A DNA stretch of 64,000 nucleotides. Origin: Bacteroidota bacterium. GTDB lineage: Bacteria; Bacteroidota; Bacteroidia; Cytophagales; Cyclobacteriaceae. Position 1 is the stretch's first letter, and each line of letters opens with the position of its first letter. The notes under the pieces are model-generated. The model was given only the letters and a program-made list of their open reading frames with translations, was not told the origin of the DNA and ran no database searches. The DNA lies in contig JADFHN010000004.1 of assembly GCA_022567155.1 (NCBI GenBank), positions 32,287-96,286 on the forward strand. The letters are read 5' to 3'. Made by a program: the position numbers and the translations under genes. Below, piece after piece: positions 27,252-36,116 of the stretch.

Positions 27252-28496
27252 ATGAATTTCAACAGAAACAAATTACTTTTTTCATTCACCTTTTTATTAG
27301 TGGCCGCTTTGGCAGGAGTATTATTACGTTTACAATTCATGCATCCCATTGGCATGATCAAGTACAAATACCTGCTGCACACACATTCACATATTGCCTT
27401 GTTAGGCTGGGTTTTTAATGCCTTGTTTTTGGGGTTAACGCACAGTTTCTTATCAGAATCACCTGATCTTAAAAAAAGTTATCATCGTCTGTTTATTTTA
27501 TTTCAGGTTACTTATATCGGAATGCTGGCTAGTTTTCCGGTTCAGGGCTACGGAGTTGTTTCTATTTTTTTTTCAACGCTCTTCCTTTTTGTTTCGTACG
27601 CGTTTTCTTACAGGTTGTATAATGATGTAAATAGCACACACCCTCTTAACCATGTATCAGTCCGGTTTGTCAAAGCCGCTTTATTTTACCTGGTACTATC
27701 AAGTCTCGGTCCCTGGACGCTGGGGCCTATTATGGTAACCGGCAATTCTGACAGCCAATGGTACCCGTTGTCGATATATTTCTACCTGCATTTTCTGTAC
27801 AACGGCTTTTTTGTATTCGCCATTGCCGGGCTTATATTTAAAATGCTGGAAAAGGAAGGCGTCATTATAAATGAAAAGAAATCAAAACTCATTTTTATGT
27901 TGATGCATGTGTCCTGCCTGCCTGCATTCCTGCTCTCTACGTTGTGGCTTTCTCCTCCGGCTGAGTTACATGTTGCCGGTGGTATTGCTGCTTTGTTGCA
28001 GGTATTTGCCTTGTTTCTCTTTTCCGGTATCATTTATGAAAACCGGGAGGTACTTACACATGTCTTTTCTAAAAAAACAAGGATTCTATTTGTGATTGCC
28101 GGGGCAGCATATACAATCAAAGTGATCATGCAGGTAGCATCGGCATTTCCTTCCCTGGCAATGATGGCCTTTTATACTCAGCGTTTTACTATTATCGGCT
28201 ATCTCCATTTGGTAATGCTGGGGTTTGTCACCACCTTTCTCATGGCATATTTCATTTATATAAAAAAGTTTACCTTTGAAAATAAAGGAAGCGTACTTGG
28301 AGCAGGCTTGTTTATACTGGGTTTTTTGTTTTCAGAAACCGTCCTTTTTACCCAGGGTGTGCTGACTTTTAATTTTCACACTAGCATTGAGTACTACTCG
28401 GAAACCATGTTTTATACCAGCCTGCTGATGTCCTTCGGATTGATAGTTTTTTTTATATTTCAAACAGCTTTCACGTCAAAACACCTGAATGCTTAA
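27252..28496 (+). CDS. polytopic membrane protein with histidine-rich motif
   Basis: A 414-aa protein with about 12 hydrophobic helices. The early segment YLLHTHSHIALLGWVFNALF carries three closely spaced histidines, and further histidines lie in later helices (YFYLHFLYNG, IIGYLHLVMLGF). That pattern recalls heme- or metal-coordinating helices of the cytochrome oxidase subunit I / NnrS-like proteins, but the copper-site motifs of true oxidases are not seen. No subunit II or cytochrome c gene is near. The stop overlaps the stop of the convergent FMN-enzyme gene by 4 bases. Heme binding is an inference. Confidence 0.75.
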   Translation: MNFNRNKLLFSFTFLLVAALAGVLLRLQFMHPIGMIKYKYLLHTHSHIALLGWVFNALFLGLTHSFLSESPDLKKSYHRLFILFQVTYIGMLASFPVQGYGVVSIFFSTLFLFVSYAFSYRLYNDVNSTHPLNHVSVRFVKAALFYLVLSSLGPWTLGPIMVTGNSDSQWYPLSIYFYLHFLYNGFFVFAIAGLIFKMLEKEGVIINEKKSKLIFMLMHVSCLPAFLLSTLWLSPPAELHVAGGIAALLQVFALFLFSGIIYENREVLTHVFSKKTRILFVIAGAAYTIKVIMQVASAFPSLAMMAFYTQRFTIIGYLHLVMLGFVTTFLMAYFIYIKKFTFENKGSVLGAGLFILGFLFSETVLFTQGVLTFNFHTSIEYYSETMFYTSLLMSFGLIVFFIFQTAFTSKHLNA

Positions 28497-30061
28497 TACA
28501 TTATCTCCTGATAATGTTCAGGGACAGTTTCAGGTTTCAACAGCGCGCCGGTATTTAAATATGGGAAAATTTCATCGTACTTCTGTATATCGTGCATATT
28601 TACCCTTCTGTTAATGTGCTTCCTGTTTAAATCTTCAATATCCTCGATTCCGGCAGCACCAACGAGTTCAGTCAGGCTTATAAGTGTTGCATGGTGGTAA
28701 TTTTTAACCCGCTTCGCTTTATCATCCACATTCAGGCCTTTTATCAACGATTTATTCTGAGTGGTCACGCCCACCGGGCAGGTGTTGCGGTTGCATTGCA
28801 GCGCCTGTATGCAACCGATAGACATCATCATGGCTCGCGCACTGTTGCACAGGTCGGCACCCAGTGCAATAGCTCTTGCCATATGGAAACCTGTAACTAT
28901 TTTCCCCGCAGCAATCAGTTTTATATCTTTTTTGAGGTCAAATCCAACGAGGGTATCATACACAAAAGACAGCCCTTCGCGTAGGGGCATACCCAGTGAA
29001 TTGGAAAATTCAACAGGTGCCGCTCCCGTACCGCCTTCACCGCCATCCACTGTGATAAAGTCCGGTTTAATACCGGTTGTTATCATGGTCCTGCAGATGT
29101 CGGTAAACTCTCTTTTTTTACCAACGCACAATTTAAATCCTATCGGTTTACCTCCTGACAATTTCCGTAACTGCCGAATAAATCCTAAAAATTCCTCAGG
29201 GGTGGAGAAGGCCGTATGCGCAGGAGGTGATAATACATCGGTATGAGGTTGCACACCCCTGATTTTAGCAATTTCAGGGGTGTTCTTTATAGCGGGTAAA
29301 ATTCCGCCATGTCCGGGCTTGGCTCCCTGCGATAATTTTATTTCGATCATTTTCACTTGCTCCTGCTGTGCCTTCTGTTCAAAAAGCAGGGATGAAAAAT
29401 TGCCTTTTTCATCCCTGCATCCAAAATAACCCGTTCCGATTTGCCAGATCAGATCACCACCATACTTGAGATGGTAAGGACTGATGCTGCCTTCACCGGT
29501 ATTATGCGCGAATCCTCCCAGCCGGGCGCCCTTGTTAAACGCCATGATCGCATTTTTGCTCAGTGAGCCGAAACTCATTGCTGAAATATTAAGCAGGCTT
29601 GCGGAGTAGGGCTTTTTACAATCAGGACCTCCGACAAGTATGCGAGGGAGTTCATCAGATAAATCAGCTAATTTCGGATATATCGAATGATCCATCCATT
29701 CATAACCAGCCTTGTAAACGTCCATTTGTGTACCGTAAGGTGTTGTGTCGTTTACTTTTTTAGCCCGTTGATAAATAAGCGACCTAAAGATCCGGTTAAA
29801 CGGCTTACCTTCCGTATCTGTTTCAACGAAATATTGCATAATCTCAGGCCGTATTTTTTCAAGTATAAACCGCGCGTGTCCAATCACAGGAAAATTGCTT
29901 TTAATCGCATGTTTTCGTTGTAAAATATCCGAAACTCCAAGCAGGATAACCGGCAGAATAAATATAAGGGACCACAATACGGATAGCCATTCCATCGAGA
30001 TGATGCCAATGGCAACAAGGATCATAACCGACGCTAAAATAAATTTTTCTCTATATTCCAT
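28493..30061 (-). CDS. FMN-binding glutamate synthase family protein
   Basis: A 522-aa protein with two N-terminal hydrophobic segments (about 8-45) and then the glutamate-synthase FMN/GltB central barrel: SAMSFGSLSKNAI, GEGSISPYH, LSQGAKPGHGG, VDGGEGGTGAAP and the cysteine motif CNRNTCPVGVTTQ. The amidotransferase and adenylate-binding domains of full-length GltB are absent, as usual in this family. It may act as a membrane-associated flavin oxidoreductase; the physiological reaction is not established. It stands alone. Confidence 0.88.
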   Translation of the reverse strand: MEYREKFILASVMILVAIGIISMEWLSVLWSLIFILPVILLGVSDILQRKHAIKSNFPVIGHARFILEKIRPEIMQYFVETDTEGKPFNRIFRSLIYQRAKKVNDTTPYGTQMDVYKAGYEWMDHSIYPKLADLSDELPRILVGGPDCKKPYSASLLNISAMSFGSLSKNAIMAFNKGARLGGFAHNTGEGSISPYHLKYGGDLIWQIGTGYFGCRDEKGNFSSLLFEQKAQQEQVKMIEIKLSQGAKPGHGGILPAIKNTPEIAKIRGVQPHTDVLSPPAHTAFSTPEEFLGFIRQLRKLSGGKPIGFKLCVGKKREFTDICRTMITTGIKPDFITVDGGEGGTGAAPVEFSNSLGMPLREGLSFVYDTLVGFDLKKDIKLIAAGKIVTGFHMARAIALGADLCNSARAMMMSIGCIQALQCNRNTCPVGVTTQNKSLIKGLNVDDKAKRVKNYHHATLISLTELVGAAGIEDIEDLNRKHINRRVNMHDIQKYDEIFPYLNTGALLKPETVPEHYQEIMY

Positions 30062-30160
30062 ATCAAACTAATTTTAATTAATAAATATGTACAAATAATA
30101 GGTCAATTTCATATTTGTTGGTAGCAATTAAATAGGGTACTACTGTAATATAGTGGATAT

Positions 30161-30192
30161 GATTAAATGCGTAAATGATTAAATGCGTAAAT
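30161..30192. repeat. two tandem copies of a 16-base unit
   Basis: GATTAAATGCGTAAAT occurs twice without interruption (30161-30176 and 30177-30192). Likely replication slippage; a binding site is possible. Confidence 0.85.
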
Positions 30193-30508
30193 GTTATTGA
30201 TTGATCATATAAGATGAATTTTTTGCTGTTGTCATAACTTTTGTTATTTCTTTCTCTGTCATCCTGCTCTACAAATATTTATTTTAGGATACAAGCATTT
30301 TAGCATTCGATTATAAATCCATTCCTCATCAAATTTGCCTACCAGCAGACAGATTCGTGTTTAAGTCTTAAAAAGAAGAACCGGCATTTGTCAATAACTT
30401 ATCTGATCAGGTACTGGTTCCATTTAAATACTACAGGGCACAATGCGTATTTTATTGCCTTCTTCAGATCACCTGAATTCAAATGTGCTATCAAAGCAAT
30501 ACTACTAT

Positions 30509-30527
30509 TTTTAGCTTTTTGCTAAAA
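30509..30527. promoter_or_regulatory. TTTTAGC inverted repeat upstream of radical SAM gene
   Basis: TTTTAGC (30509-30515), five T, GCTAAAA (30521-30527). Further TTAGC-type copies follow at 30531, about 30579 and in GATTTTAGCAAAA at 30600, ending 8 bases before the ATG. The repetition suggests an operator for a dimeric regulator, but no regulator is known for it here. Confidence 0.4.
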
Positions 30528-30615
30528 TAATTAGCTTTTAATTGTAAAAATTCGTAAAATATGATTTTTATTACTAATTTTATTAGCTATTGTCTAATGA
30601 TTTTAGCAAAATACA

Positions 30616-31674
30616 ATGCAGGAACCTTATATCAAAGGGAGGGGAGCACAGATTAACCCTAAGAACCCGTTTGCAAAATCAGAATACACGCGGGAACATA
30701 CGGAAGGTATCGACGATAATGTCTTTGCCGATAAACCGAAAATGCAACTGTTTTATGAATCTCCCAAAAACATTATAAGCAAATTCGACAGTCCTGATCT
30801 TGGGGGCGAGGGTTACTCGGTAAATCCTTACCAGGGTTGCGAGCACGGTTGTTCATACTGCTATGCACGAAACTCACATCAATATTGGGGGTTCAGTGCC
30901 GGTTTAGATTTTGAAACGAAAATAATTGTAAAGAAAAATGCTGCCGAACTTCTTGAAAGGACATTTCTGTCTTCAGGTTGGGCAGCGCGTCCGGTCATGT
31001 TGTCTGGCAATACCGATTGCTATCAGCCAGCGGAAAGAAAATTGAAGATCACACGTTTGCTCCTGGAGGTGTTTGCAAGGTATCGAAACCCTGTTACGAT
31101 AATCACCAAAAATAACCTTGTGGAAAGGGACATGGATATTCTGCAGGACCTGGCAAAGGATAATCTCACACATGTTTTTATATCAATAAATACCGTTACG
31201 GCAAGTCTAAGGCAAAAGATGGAACCCAGAACGGCTACTGTAGCAAAACGATTTATGATCATCAGAAAACTAAGTGATTCAGGCATACCTGCCGGAGTGA
31301 TGGTGGCTCCGGTAATTCCTGGTTTAAATGACCATGAAGTGCCTGAAATTTTAAAACGGGCAGCAGATAATGGAGCGGTGGGATGTGGATATGAAGTGAT
31401 CAGGCTAAATGGTACCATTGGAACCATATTCAAAGACTGGCTGGTAAAAAACTATCCTGAAAAAGCATACAAGGTATGGAAGCAGATTGAAACGCTGCAC
31501 GGTGGAAAGGTAAATGATACCAAATGGGGCAGGCGGTTGATCGGTGAAGGAAATTACGCAACTATGATCGCCCGGCTTTTCCAGACATCAAAGGAAAAAT
31601 ACTTTGAAGGACGGCAGCTACCCGTGCTGAATCGTAATAAATTCCGCAGGGGAGGGAATCTGACTTTATTTTGA
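30616..31674 (+). CDS. PA0069-family radical SAM protein (SPL-like)
   Basis: A 352-aa radical S-adenosylmethionine protein. GCEHGCSYCYAR gives the CxxxCxxC cluster site (three cysteines ligating 4Fe-4S), preceded by SVNPYQ; VMLSGNTDCYQPAE and FISINTVTASLRQKMEPR are typical of the spore-photoproduct-lyase-like PA0069/Rv2578c group. The reaction in this group is not established, though relation to DNA photoproduct repair has been suggested by homology. It stands alone, preceded by repeated TTTTAGC motifs. Confidence 0.9.
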   Translation: MQEPYIKGRGAQINPKNPFAKSEYTREHTEGIDDNVFADKPKMQLFYESPKNIISKFDSPDLGGEGYSVNPYQGCEHGCSYCYARNSHQYWGFSAGLDFETKIIVKKNAAELLERTFLSSGWAARPVMLSGNTDCYQPAERKLKITRLLLEVFARYRNPVTIITKNNLVERDMDILQDLAKDNLTHVFISINTVTASLRQKMEPRTATVAKRFMIIRKLSDSGIPAGVMVAPVIPGLNDHEVPEILKRAADNGAVGCGYEVIRLNGTIGTIFKDWLVKNYPEKAYKVWKQIETLHGGKVNDTKWGRRLIGEGNYATMIARLFQTSKEKYFEGRQLPVLNRNKFRRGGNLTLF

Positions 31675-31729
31675 AATTAACAGGCGATTAGAAATATGTA
31701 CCTTTTTCCGAATGCTGCAAATGCAATGA

Positions 31730-32962
31730 TCAAATTTCGGCTTCAACCTGGTTACGCAACAGGTCATCGAGGGTTTCCCGTTTCCGGATCAGATGTGCTT
31801 TCCCGCCATGGATTAGCACTTCGGCAGGCCGGAGCCTTGAATTATAGTTGGAGGCCATCGAGTAGCCGTATGCCCCTGCATTCCGGATAGCCAGTATATC
31901 GCCTTCCCGTACTTCGTCAAGTTTACGGTCCCAACCCAGTGTATCGGTTTCACAAATGTATCCTACAATCGTGTAAACCCGCTTTGTGGCGCTGAGGTTT
32001 GAAAGGTTTATGATTTCATGGTAGGCATCATACATCATGGGCCTGATCAGGTGGTTCATTCCCGAATCTACCCCAACAAATACGGTTGCAGGTGTTGTTT
32101 TGATCACGTTTGCCCGCACAAGCAAATACCCTGCTTCGCTTACCAGATATTTGCCGGGCTCAAACCAGAGTTCCAGTTTACGGCCATATTCCTTACAAAA
32201 TTCATTGAATGCGGAAGTCATGGCCTCACCCAGTTCAACCATATCTACATTAATATCTCCTTCCCGGTAAGGCACCTTAAAACCGCTGCCGAAGTCAAGG
32301 AATTGCAAATGGGGAAATTCGCGGGCCGATTCAAAGAGAATATTGGCTGCCTGTAAAAAAACTCCCGGATCAAGAATATCGGATCCGGTATGCATGTGCA
32401 AGCCGGTTACCTTTATGTTGTACGTTTTGATTACGCGCAGCAGATGCCGCAACTGCAATACACTGATTCCGAATTTGGAGTCAACATGACCGGTGGATAT
32501 TTTGTGATTGCCGCCGGCCTGAATATGCGGATTTATTCGGAGACAAATGGGAATGCGATCCTGGTATTTATTCCCAAAATGCTCAAGAATAGAAATATTA
32601 TCGATATTGATAATGGCGCCGATTTCAATGGCTGCCTTTACTTCCTCAAATCCGACCGAATTGGGCGTGAAAAGAATCTCATCAGGCTTAAATCCGGCCA
32701 TAATACCCAAATGAAGCTCCTGAATGGATACCGTGTCGAGGCCTGCTCCCAGTTTTTTCATCAACCGGAGAACCGAAAGGTTGGATAATGCCTTGGCTGC
32801 ATATTTTATCCGGAGATCAACACCCGAAAAAGCAGCTTGCAGGTTGTTTAATTGACTGGCAATTTTTTCACCGTCATATACATAAAGAGGTGTATGGTAT
32901 TCTTCAGCCAATTTGATGACGTCAATTCCCTGAATCCGGTATCGGTTCTTTTTTAATTCCAT
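31730..32962 (-). CDS. lysA: diaminopimelate decarboxylase
   Basis: PLP-dependent last step of lysine biosynthesis. Starting at ATG 32962 (MELKKNRYRIQG) the protein has 410 aa, normal for LysA; the frame runs 14 codons further upstream across the likely promoter. Seen: KYAAKALSN with the PLP lysine, GHVDSKFG, HMHTGSDI, FDFGSGF-type glycine loop (LDFGSGFKVPY), the substrate-binding EPGKYLV and CETDTLGWDR with the active-site cysteine from the other subunit, and GAYGYSMASNYNSR. No other lys genes are in the window. Confidence 0.93.
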   Translation of the reverse strand: MELKKNRYRIQGIDVIKLAEEYHTPLYVYDGEKIASQLNNLQAAFSGVDLRIKYAAKALSNLSVLRLMKKLGAGLDTVSIQELHLGIMAGFKPDEILFTPNSVGFEEVKAAIEIGAIINIDNISILEHFGNKYQDRIPICLRINPHIQAGGNHKISTGHVDSKFGISVLQLRHLLRVIKTYNIKVTGLHMHTGSDILDPGVFLQAANILFESAREFPHLQFLDFGSGFKVPYREGDINVDMVELGEAMTSAFNEFCKEYGRKLELWFEPGKYLVSEAGYLLVRANVIKTTPATVFVGVDSGMNHLIRPMMYDAYHEIINLSNLSATKRVYTIVGYICETDTLGWDRKLDEVREGDILAIRNAGAYGYSMASNYNSRLRPAEVLIHGGKAHLIRKRETLDDLLRNQVEAEI

Positions 32963-32987
32963 TCTGTTGCTGCTGAAATGTAAACTG

Positions 32988-32995
32988 CAAAGATA
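32988..32995 (-). promoter_or_regulatory. -7 box before lysA
   Basis: On the minus strand TATCTTTG, matching TAnnTTTG, 25 bases before the lysA ATG. No -33 TTG at normal spacing. It supports the shorter lysA start. Confidence 0.45.
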
Positions 32996-33004
32996 AAAGG
33001 TCAC

Positions 33005-33417
33005 ATATAATTACTGGGATTAACAATTGCCGGCTTATGTAATTCAGATATAAATCGGTCATGCCGGGAAAGTGTGGTATCTCAATTTCGCTATCTGAAT
33101 ATAAATAAAGCACTTATAAAAAACCTGATGTATGTAATGATATGAAGGATTACAGCAATTATATTAAGACAACATGAAAGTATACATTTTACTACTTCGA
33201 AATGCCCGAATCCGTATGAATTTATACACCCGGCTCCAGGTATGTACGGGCATTTAGACTTGCAGATTTGAATTAATCATTGTATCTTGATAGATATTTT
33301 ATTGTCAAGACACACACATTTCCATTAATTTTTTCAGATATTAGACAATAAAATGTGTTTTTCTTAAGAAGGCCATATGTCATAAACTGAAAGCACACAC
33401 ACACGTCATTTTTTCAT
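33005..33417. other. intergenic region between lysA and hisA-like gene
   Basis: No ORF of coding character. The right half contains an 11-bp inverted repeat (33296-33354) and two CA-rich tracts (33310-33317 and about 33393-33402), described separately. The left part shows nothing recognisable apart from the lysA promoter at its edge. Confidence 0.55.
33296..33354. repeat. 11-bp inverted repeat upstream of hisA-like gene
   Basis: ATTTTATTGTC (33296-33306) and GACAATAAAAT (33344-33354) are exact reverse complements separated by 37 bases that include ACACACACA. The right arm ends 64 bases before the start codon. It could be an operator pair or a long-loop hairpin in the 5' leader. Confidence 0.55.
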
Positions 33418-34149
33418 ATGATTCAGATAATACCCTCCATATTGATCCATAACGGAAAAGTTGTAAGACTAAAGCAAAGTGATTATTCGCAGGTAACTGT
33501 TTACGATAAAAGCCCCGTGGATCTTGCCTGGGAATACGAGGATCATGGGATCGAAGTGGTGCATCTTGTAGATCTTGATGGAGCCAAAAGAGGGGCGCCC
33601 ATAAATTATCATGTGCTGGAAGCTATTGCGGGCCATACGAAATTAAAAGTTGATTTTACCGGTGGTATTACTACTGACGGAGACATTAGTAAAGCGTATG
33701 AATATGGCGCAAGTTATATAACTGCTGCCACTATTGCTGCATACCAGCCCGATCTGTTCGCTTCGTGGATCATTTCCTACGGCCGCGAAAAAATGACCCT
33801 GGGGGCTGATTCACTGGATGGTAAAATTGCCATTAAAGGATGGATTAAAAAAACACAAATCGACCTGTTTGAACATATCGGGTATTTCTATAATCGCGGA
33901 CTGAAATATGTAAAAACCACTGACATTGCCCGAAATGGATTGCTGGAAGGTCCGTCATTTGATCTGTACAAGAAAATAATTGACAAGTTTCCGGGAATAC
34001 AGGTGCTTGCATGCGGAGGAGTCAGAAACTGCGACGATATTGAAGAACTTAATAAAATCGGCGTTTTTGCCGTAATTATCGGTAAGGCATTTTATGAGGG
34101 CAATATCACCCTCGATGAAGTTTCGAAATTCTGTATGAGCCAGGAATAA
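33418..34149 (+). CDS. HisA-like isomerase lacking the usual first catalytic aspartate
   Basis: A 243-aa TIM barrel of the HisA/HisF family. Family features: KVVRLKQSDYS, HLVDLDGAKRG, FTGGITTDGDI, LGADSLDGKIAIKGW, TTDIARNGLLEGP and ACGGVRN. In HisA the first strand normally reads PAIDxxDG with the acid-base aspartate; here it is PSILIHNG, so that Asp is Leu9 and the next is Asn12. The partner aspartate is present as Asp131. TDIxRDG is TDIARNG. No other his gene lies nearby. It may be a HisA with an altered mechanism or a barrel with a new substrate. Fully open frame, so not a pseudogene. Confidence 0.8.
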   Translation: MIQIIPSILIHNGKVVRLKQSDYSQVTVYDKSPVDLAWEYEDHGIEVVHLVDLDGAKRGAPINYHVLEAIAGHTKLKVDFTGGITTDGDISKAYEYGASYITAATIAAYQPDLFASWIISYGREKMTLGADSLDGKIAIKGWIKKTQIDLFEHIGYFYNRGLKYVKTTDIARNGLLEGPSFDLYKKIIDKFPGIQVLACGGVRNCDDIEELNKIGVFAVIIGKAFYEGNITLDEVSKFCMSQE

Positions 34150-34181
34150 ACTTTACCGGCTCACGTTAACTCCATGCACTG

Positions 34182-35026
34182 CTACTTTCGAAGACTGCAG
34201 GTCCGGACTGCTTTTTTAACGTGATTCACTATATCTTCGGCAAGGCTGCCGCTGAAAATATGCGCTATTCCGTGCCGGCTGTGAGTAGCCATAGCGATAA
34301 GATCAGCTCCTGATTTTTCGGCATAATTCATAATTCCGGATTCGACCGAAACGCTTTTAACAACATGTGCCAAAAAGTCAGACAATCCGTATTTTTTCAC
34401 TGTTGTTTCCATTTATCCTTCATTGTCTTCTCATTTTCGATAACATGCAGGGTATTTACCCATAGCAATGACAAATGTGCTCCTGTAAGCTTATGAAAAT
34501 CACGGATGGCTTCAATCACCCTGCCTTCATCATCCATCATATTTGTTACAAATACAATGTTGCTGAGTGTATTCAGAACGAGTGGTACGGGAACGACTAC
34601 AACCGGGCATTTTGAGTAACGAACTACCTTTTCAGTGTTTGACACTATCAACAATTCCTCCAGGCCACTGCTTCCCTTCGTTCCCATCACGATCAGATCC
34701 GCTGAATGGCTGGCTATGAACTCCGATATATATTCATATGGTTTTCCGATATATACGTCAGGTATTATGTTTACACCCTTATAATCTTCCTCGCCGGTAA
34801 ACGATTCCAGCTTGGCCTTAACAACCTTCAGCAGTTCAACATGATATGCCTCTTCCATATCGTCAACATACACCATTCCCATAGTAGTGAAAGATTGCGC
34901 AGTGGGGGCTTCTATTACGTGCAATAAATGAATTTCGGCACCGGTTTTATTGACCAACTGTGCAGCAAAATTTAATGCAAACCTGGAAAATTAAGAAATA
35001 TCAACAGGAACAAGAATGCGCTTCAT
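34182..35026 (-). pseudogene. universal stress protein, broken
   Basis: A two-domain UspA-type protein. ATG 35026 begins MKRILVPVDIS, then TAA at 34993-34991 (codon 12); the same frame continues FSRFALNFAAQLVNKTGAEIHLLHVIE. The first-domain ATP loop GTKGSSGLEELLIVSNTEKVV is intact. Near 34410 one A is lost, so the frame stops at 34397, while the rest of domain two (MATHSRHGIAHIFSGSLAEDIVNHV) reads in another frame to 34182. It lies beside an intact paralogue. Confidence 0.88.
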
Positions 35027-35094
35027 AATGCTCTTACAATTTTTCTCATGTAAATGGGCTCAAGTATGAAGTATATTTGCTTCAAAGAATACAA

Positions 35095-35919
35095 TTACTC
35101 TCTTAGGACCATGAGTGGTAATTCCGTATTCAGAACTACTTTTTTTGTCACACTGGACGTAAACACCTTTTGATACAAATTGTGATCTCTTTTTAATAAG
35201 ACCAATAAATCCGTCGATTTCTTACTGATATGATCTAATATCCCTTCCGGCACACTTTCGTTACTGATAAAGCTATAAGTGTGGTTCAGCTCATTGAGGT
35301 ACTTGTCAAAATGGTACGGCTGATCGTCCTGATCTTCATCTGAGATCACAGCTTTGTTATTAATATTTAAAATTTCAAAATGGGAATTAAATCGCCTGAT
35401 AAACTCCACCAGCAGGCTGAACTTTGAAAACGATTTAACTTCCTTAAAATCATAGGCGAAAGTTATCTGGTCGAGGCCACTGTAGCTGGCTTTGGGTGGT
35501 ATAACAATTACGGGGCAATTTACTTTATTGATTATCTTAAGTGTAGTACTGCCAAAAACCCCTTCCCAGGATCCTTCACCGGATGTACCCATGATAACCA
35601 AATCAACTTCATTGGCATTTACTGCAGACAGTATGGTGTCGGCTGCAAATCCGACATCAGATTCGAATGTATAATCAAGCTCACAATCATTTAATATTTC
35701 TTTCTTAAGCTTTTCGAACTTTTCTTTGGTTGTTTTATCCCACTGGTCTTTGATCGAAAAAGGACTTTGATTAGCCGTTGACAGCGTTTGCAAGAGCCGG
35801 TAGGCGTGCATAACAATAATTCTTGCCTGAATATCACATGCCAGCCCAACGGCAAAGCGCACTGCTGCTTCCGAATTTTCAGAAAAGTCGGTAGGCACAA
35901 GAATTACCCTTTCCCTCAT
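35095..35919 (-). CDS. universal stress protein, two UspA domains
   Basis: A 274-aa cytoplasmic protein, start MRERVILVPTDFSENS. Domain one (about 1-145) carries the nucleotide loop VIMGTSGEGSWEGVFGSTT and ends CPVIVIPP, as in ATP-binding Usps; domain two (about 150-274) is more diverged (LLVLLKRDHNLYQKVFTSSVTKKVV). It is next to a broken paralogue and divergent from a PAS sensor kinase gene, a context that suggests a redox, starvation or energy stress circuit. Confidence 0.9.
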   Translation of the reverse strand: MRERVILVPTDFSENSEAAVRFAVGLACDIQARIIVMHAYRLLQTLSTANQSPFSIKDQWDKTTKEKFEKLKKEILNDCELDYTFESDVGFAADTILSAVNANEVDLVIMGTSGEGSWEGVFGSTTLKIINKVNCPVIVIPPKASYSGLDQITFAYDFKEVKSFSKFSLLVEFIRRFNSHFEILNINNKAVISDEDQDDQPYHFDKYLNELNHTYSFISNESVPEGILDHISKKSTDLLVLLKRDHNLYQKVFTSSVTKKVVLNTELPLMVLRE

Positions 35920-36089
35920 GGCTTTTTGGCATTTATGACAACATCAATCATTCCCTTATTCTTTAGTATAGGGGTTAAAAAACCGATGACAAATTCAAAA
36001 ATCAGGATAAAAGTAAATTTTTGTTCAGCGTATAGTACTGATATTTGTCATCTATTCTGATGAATTTTATCAAAATAGCTTCTTTGCAT

Positions 36090-36097
36090 TAGATTTG
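36090..36097 (+). promoter_or_regulatory. -7 box before PAS kinase
   Basis: TAGATTTG, consistent with TAnnTTTG, 19 bases before the ATG at 36117. No -33 TTG at standard distance. Confidence 0.35.
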
Positions 36098-36116
36098 CAG
36101 ATAATAGTAGAGATAC

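Larger units (their letters stand above)
30062..30615. other. 554-base AT-rich intergenic region
   Basis: No ORF with coding character. It contains a tandem duplication (30161-30192) and a set of TTTTAGC motifs before the radical SAM gene (30509-30527 and 30601), listed separately. The rest shows nothing recognisable. Confidence 0.6.

Noticed and set aside
30161..30192. CRISPR-like repeat
   Set aside because: Only two units, directly adjacent without spacers, and no cas genes.
33005..33417. Lysine or other riboswitch between lysA and the hisA-like gene
   Set aside because: No conserved riboswitch core was recognised; the only structure is a simple inverted repeat on the side of the hisA-like gene.
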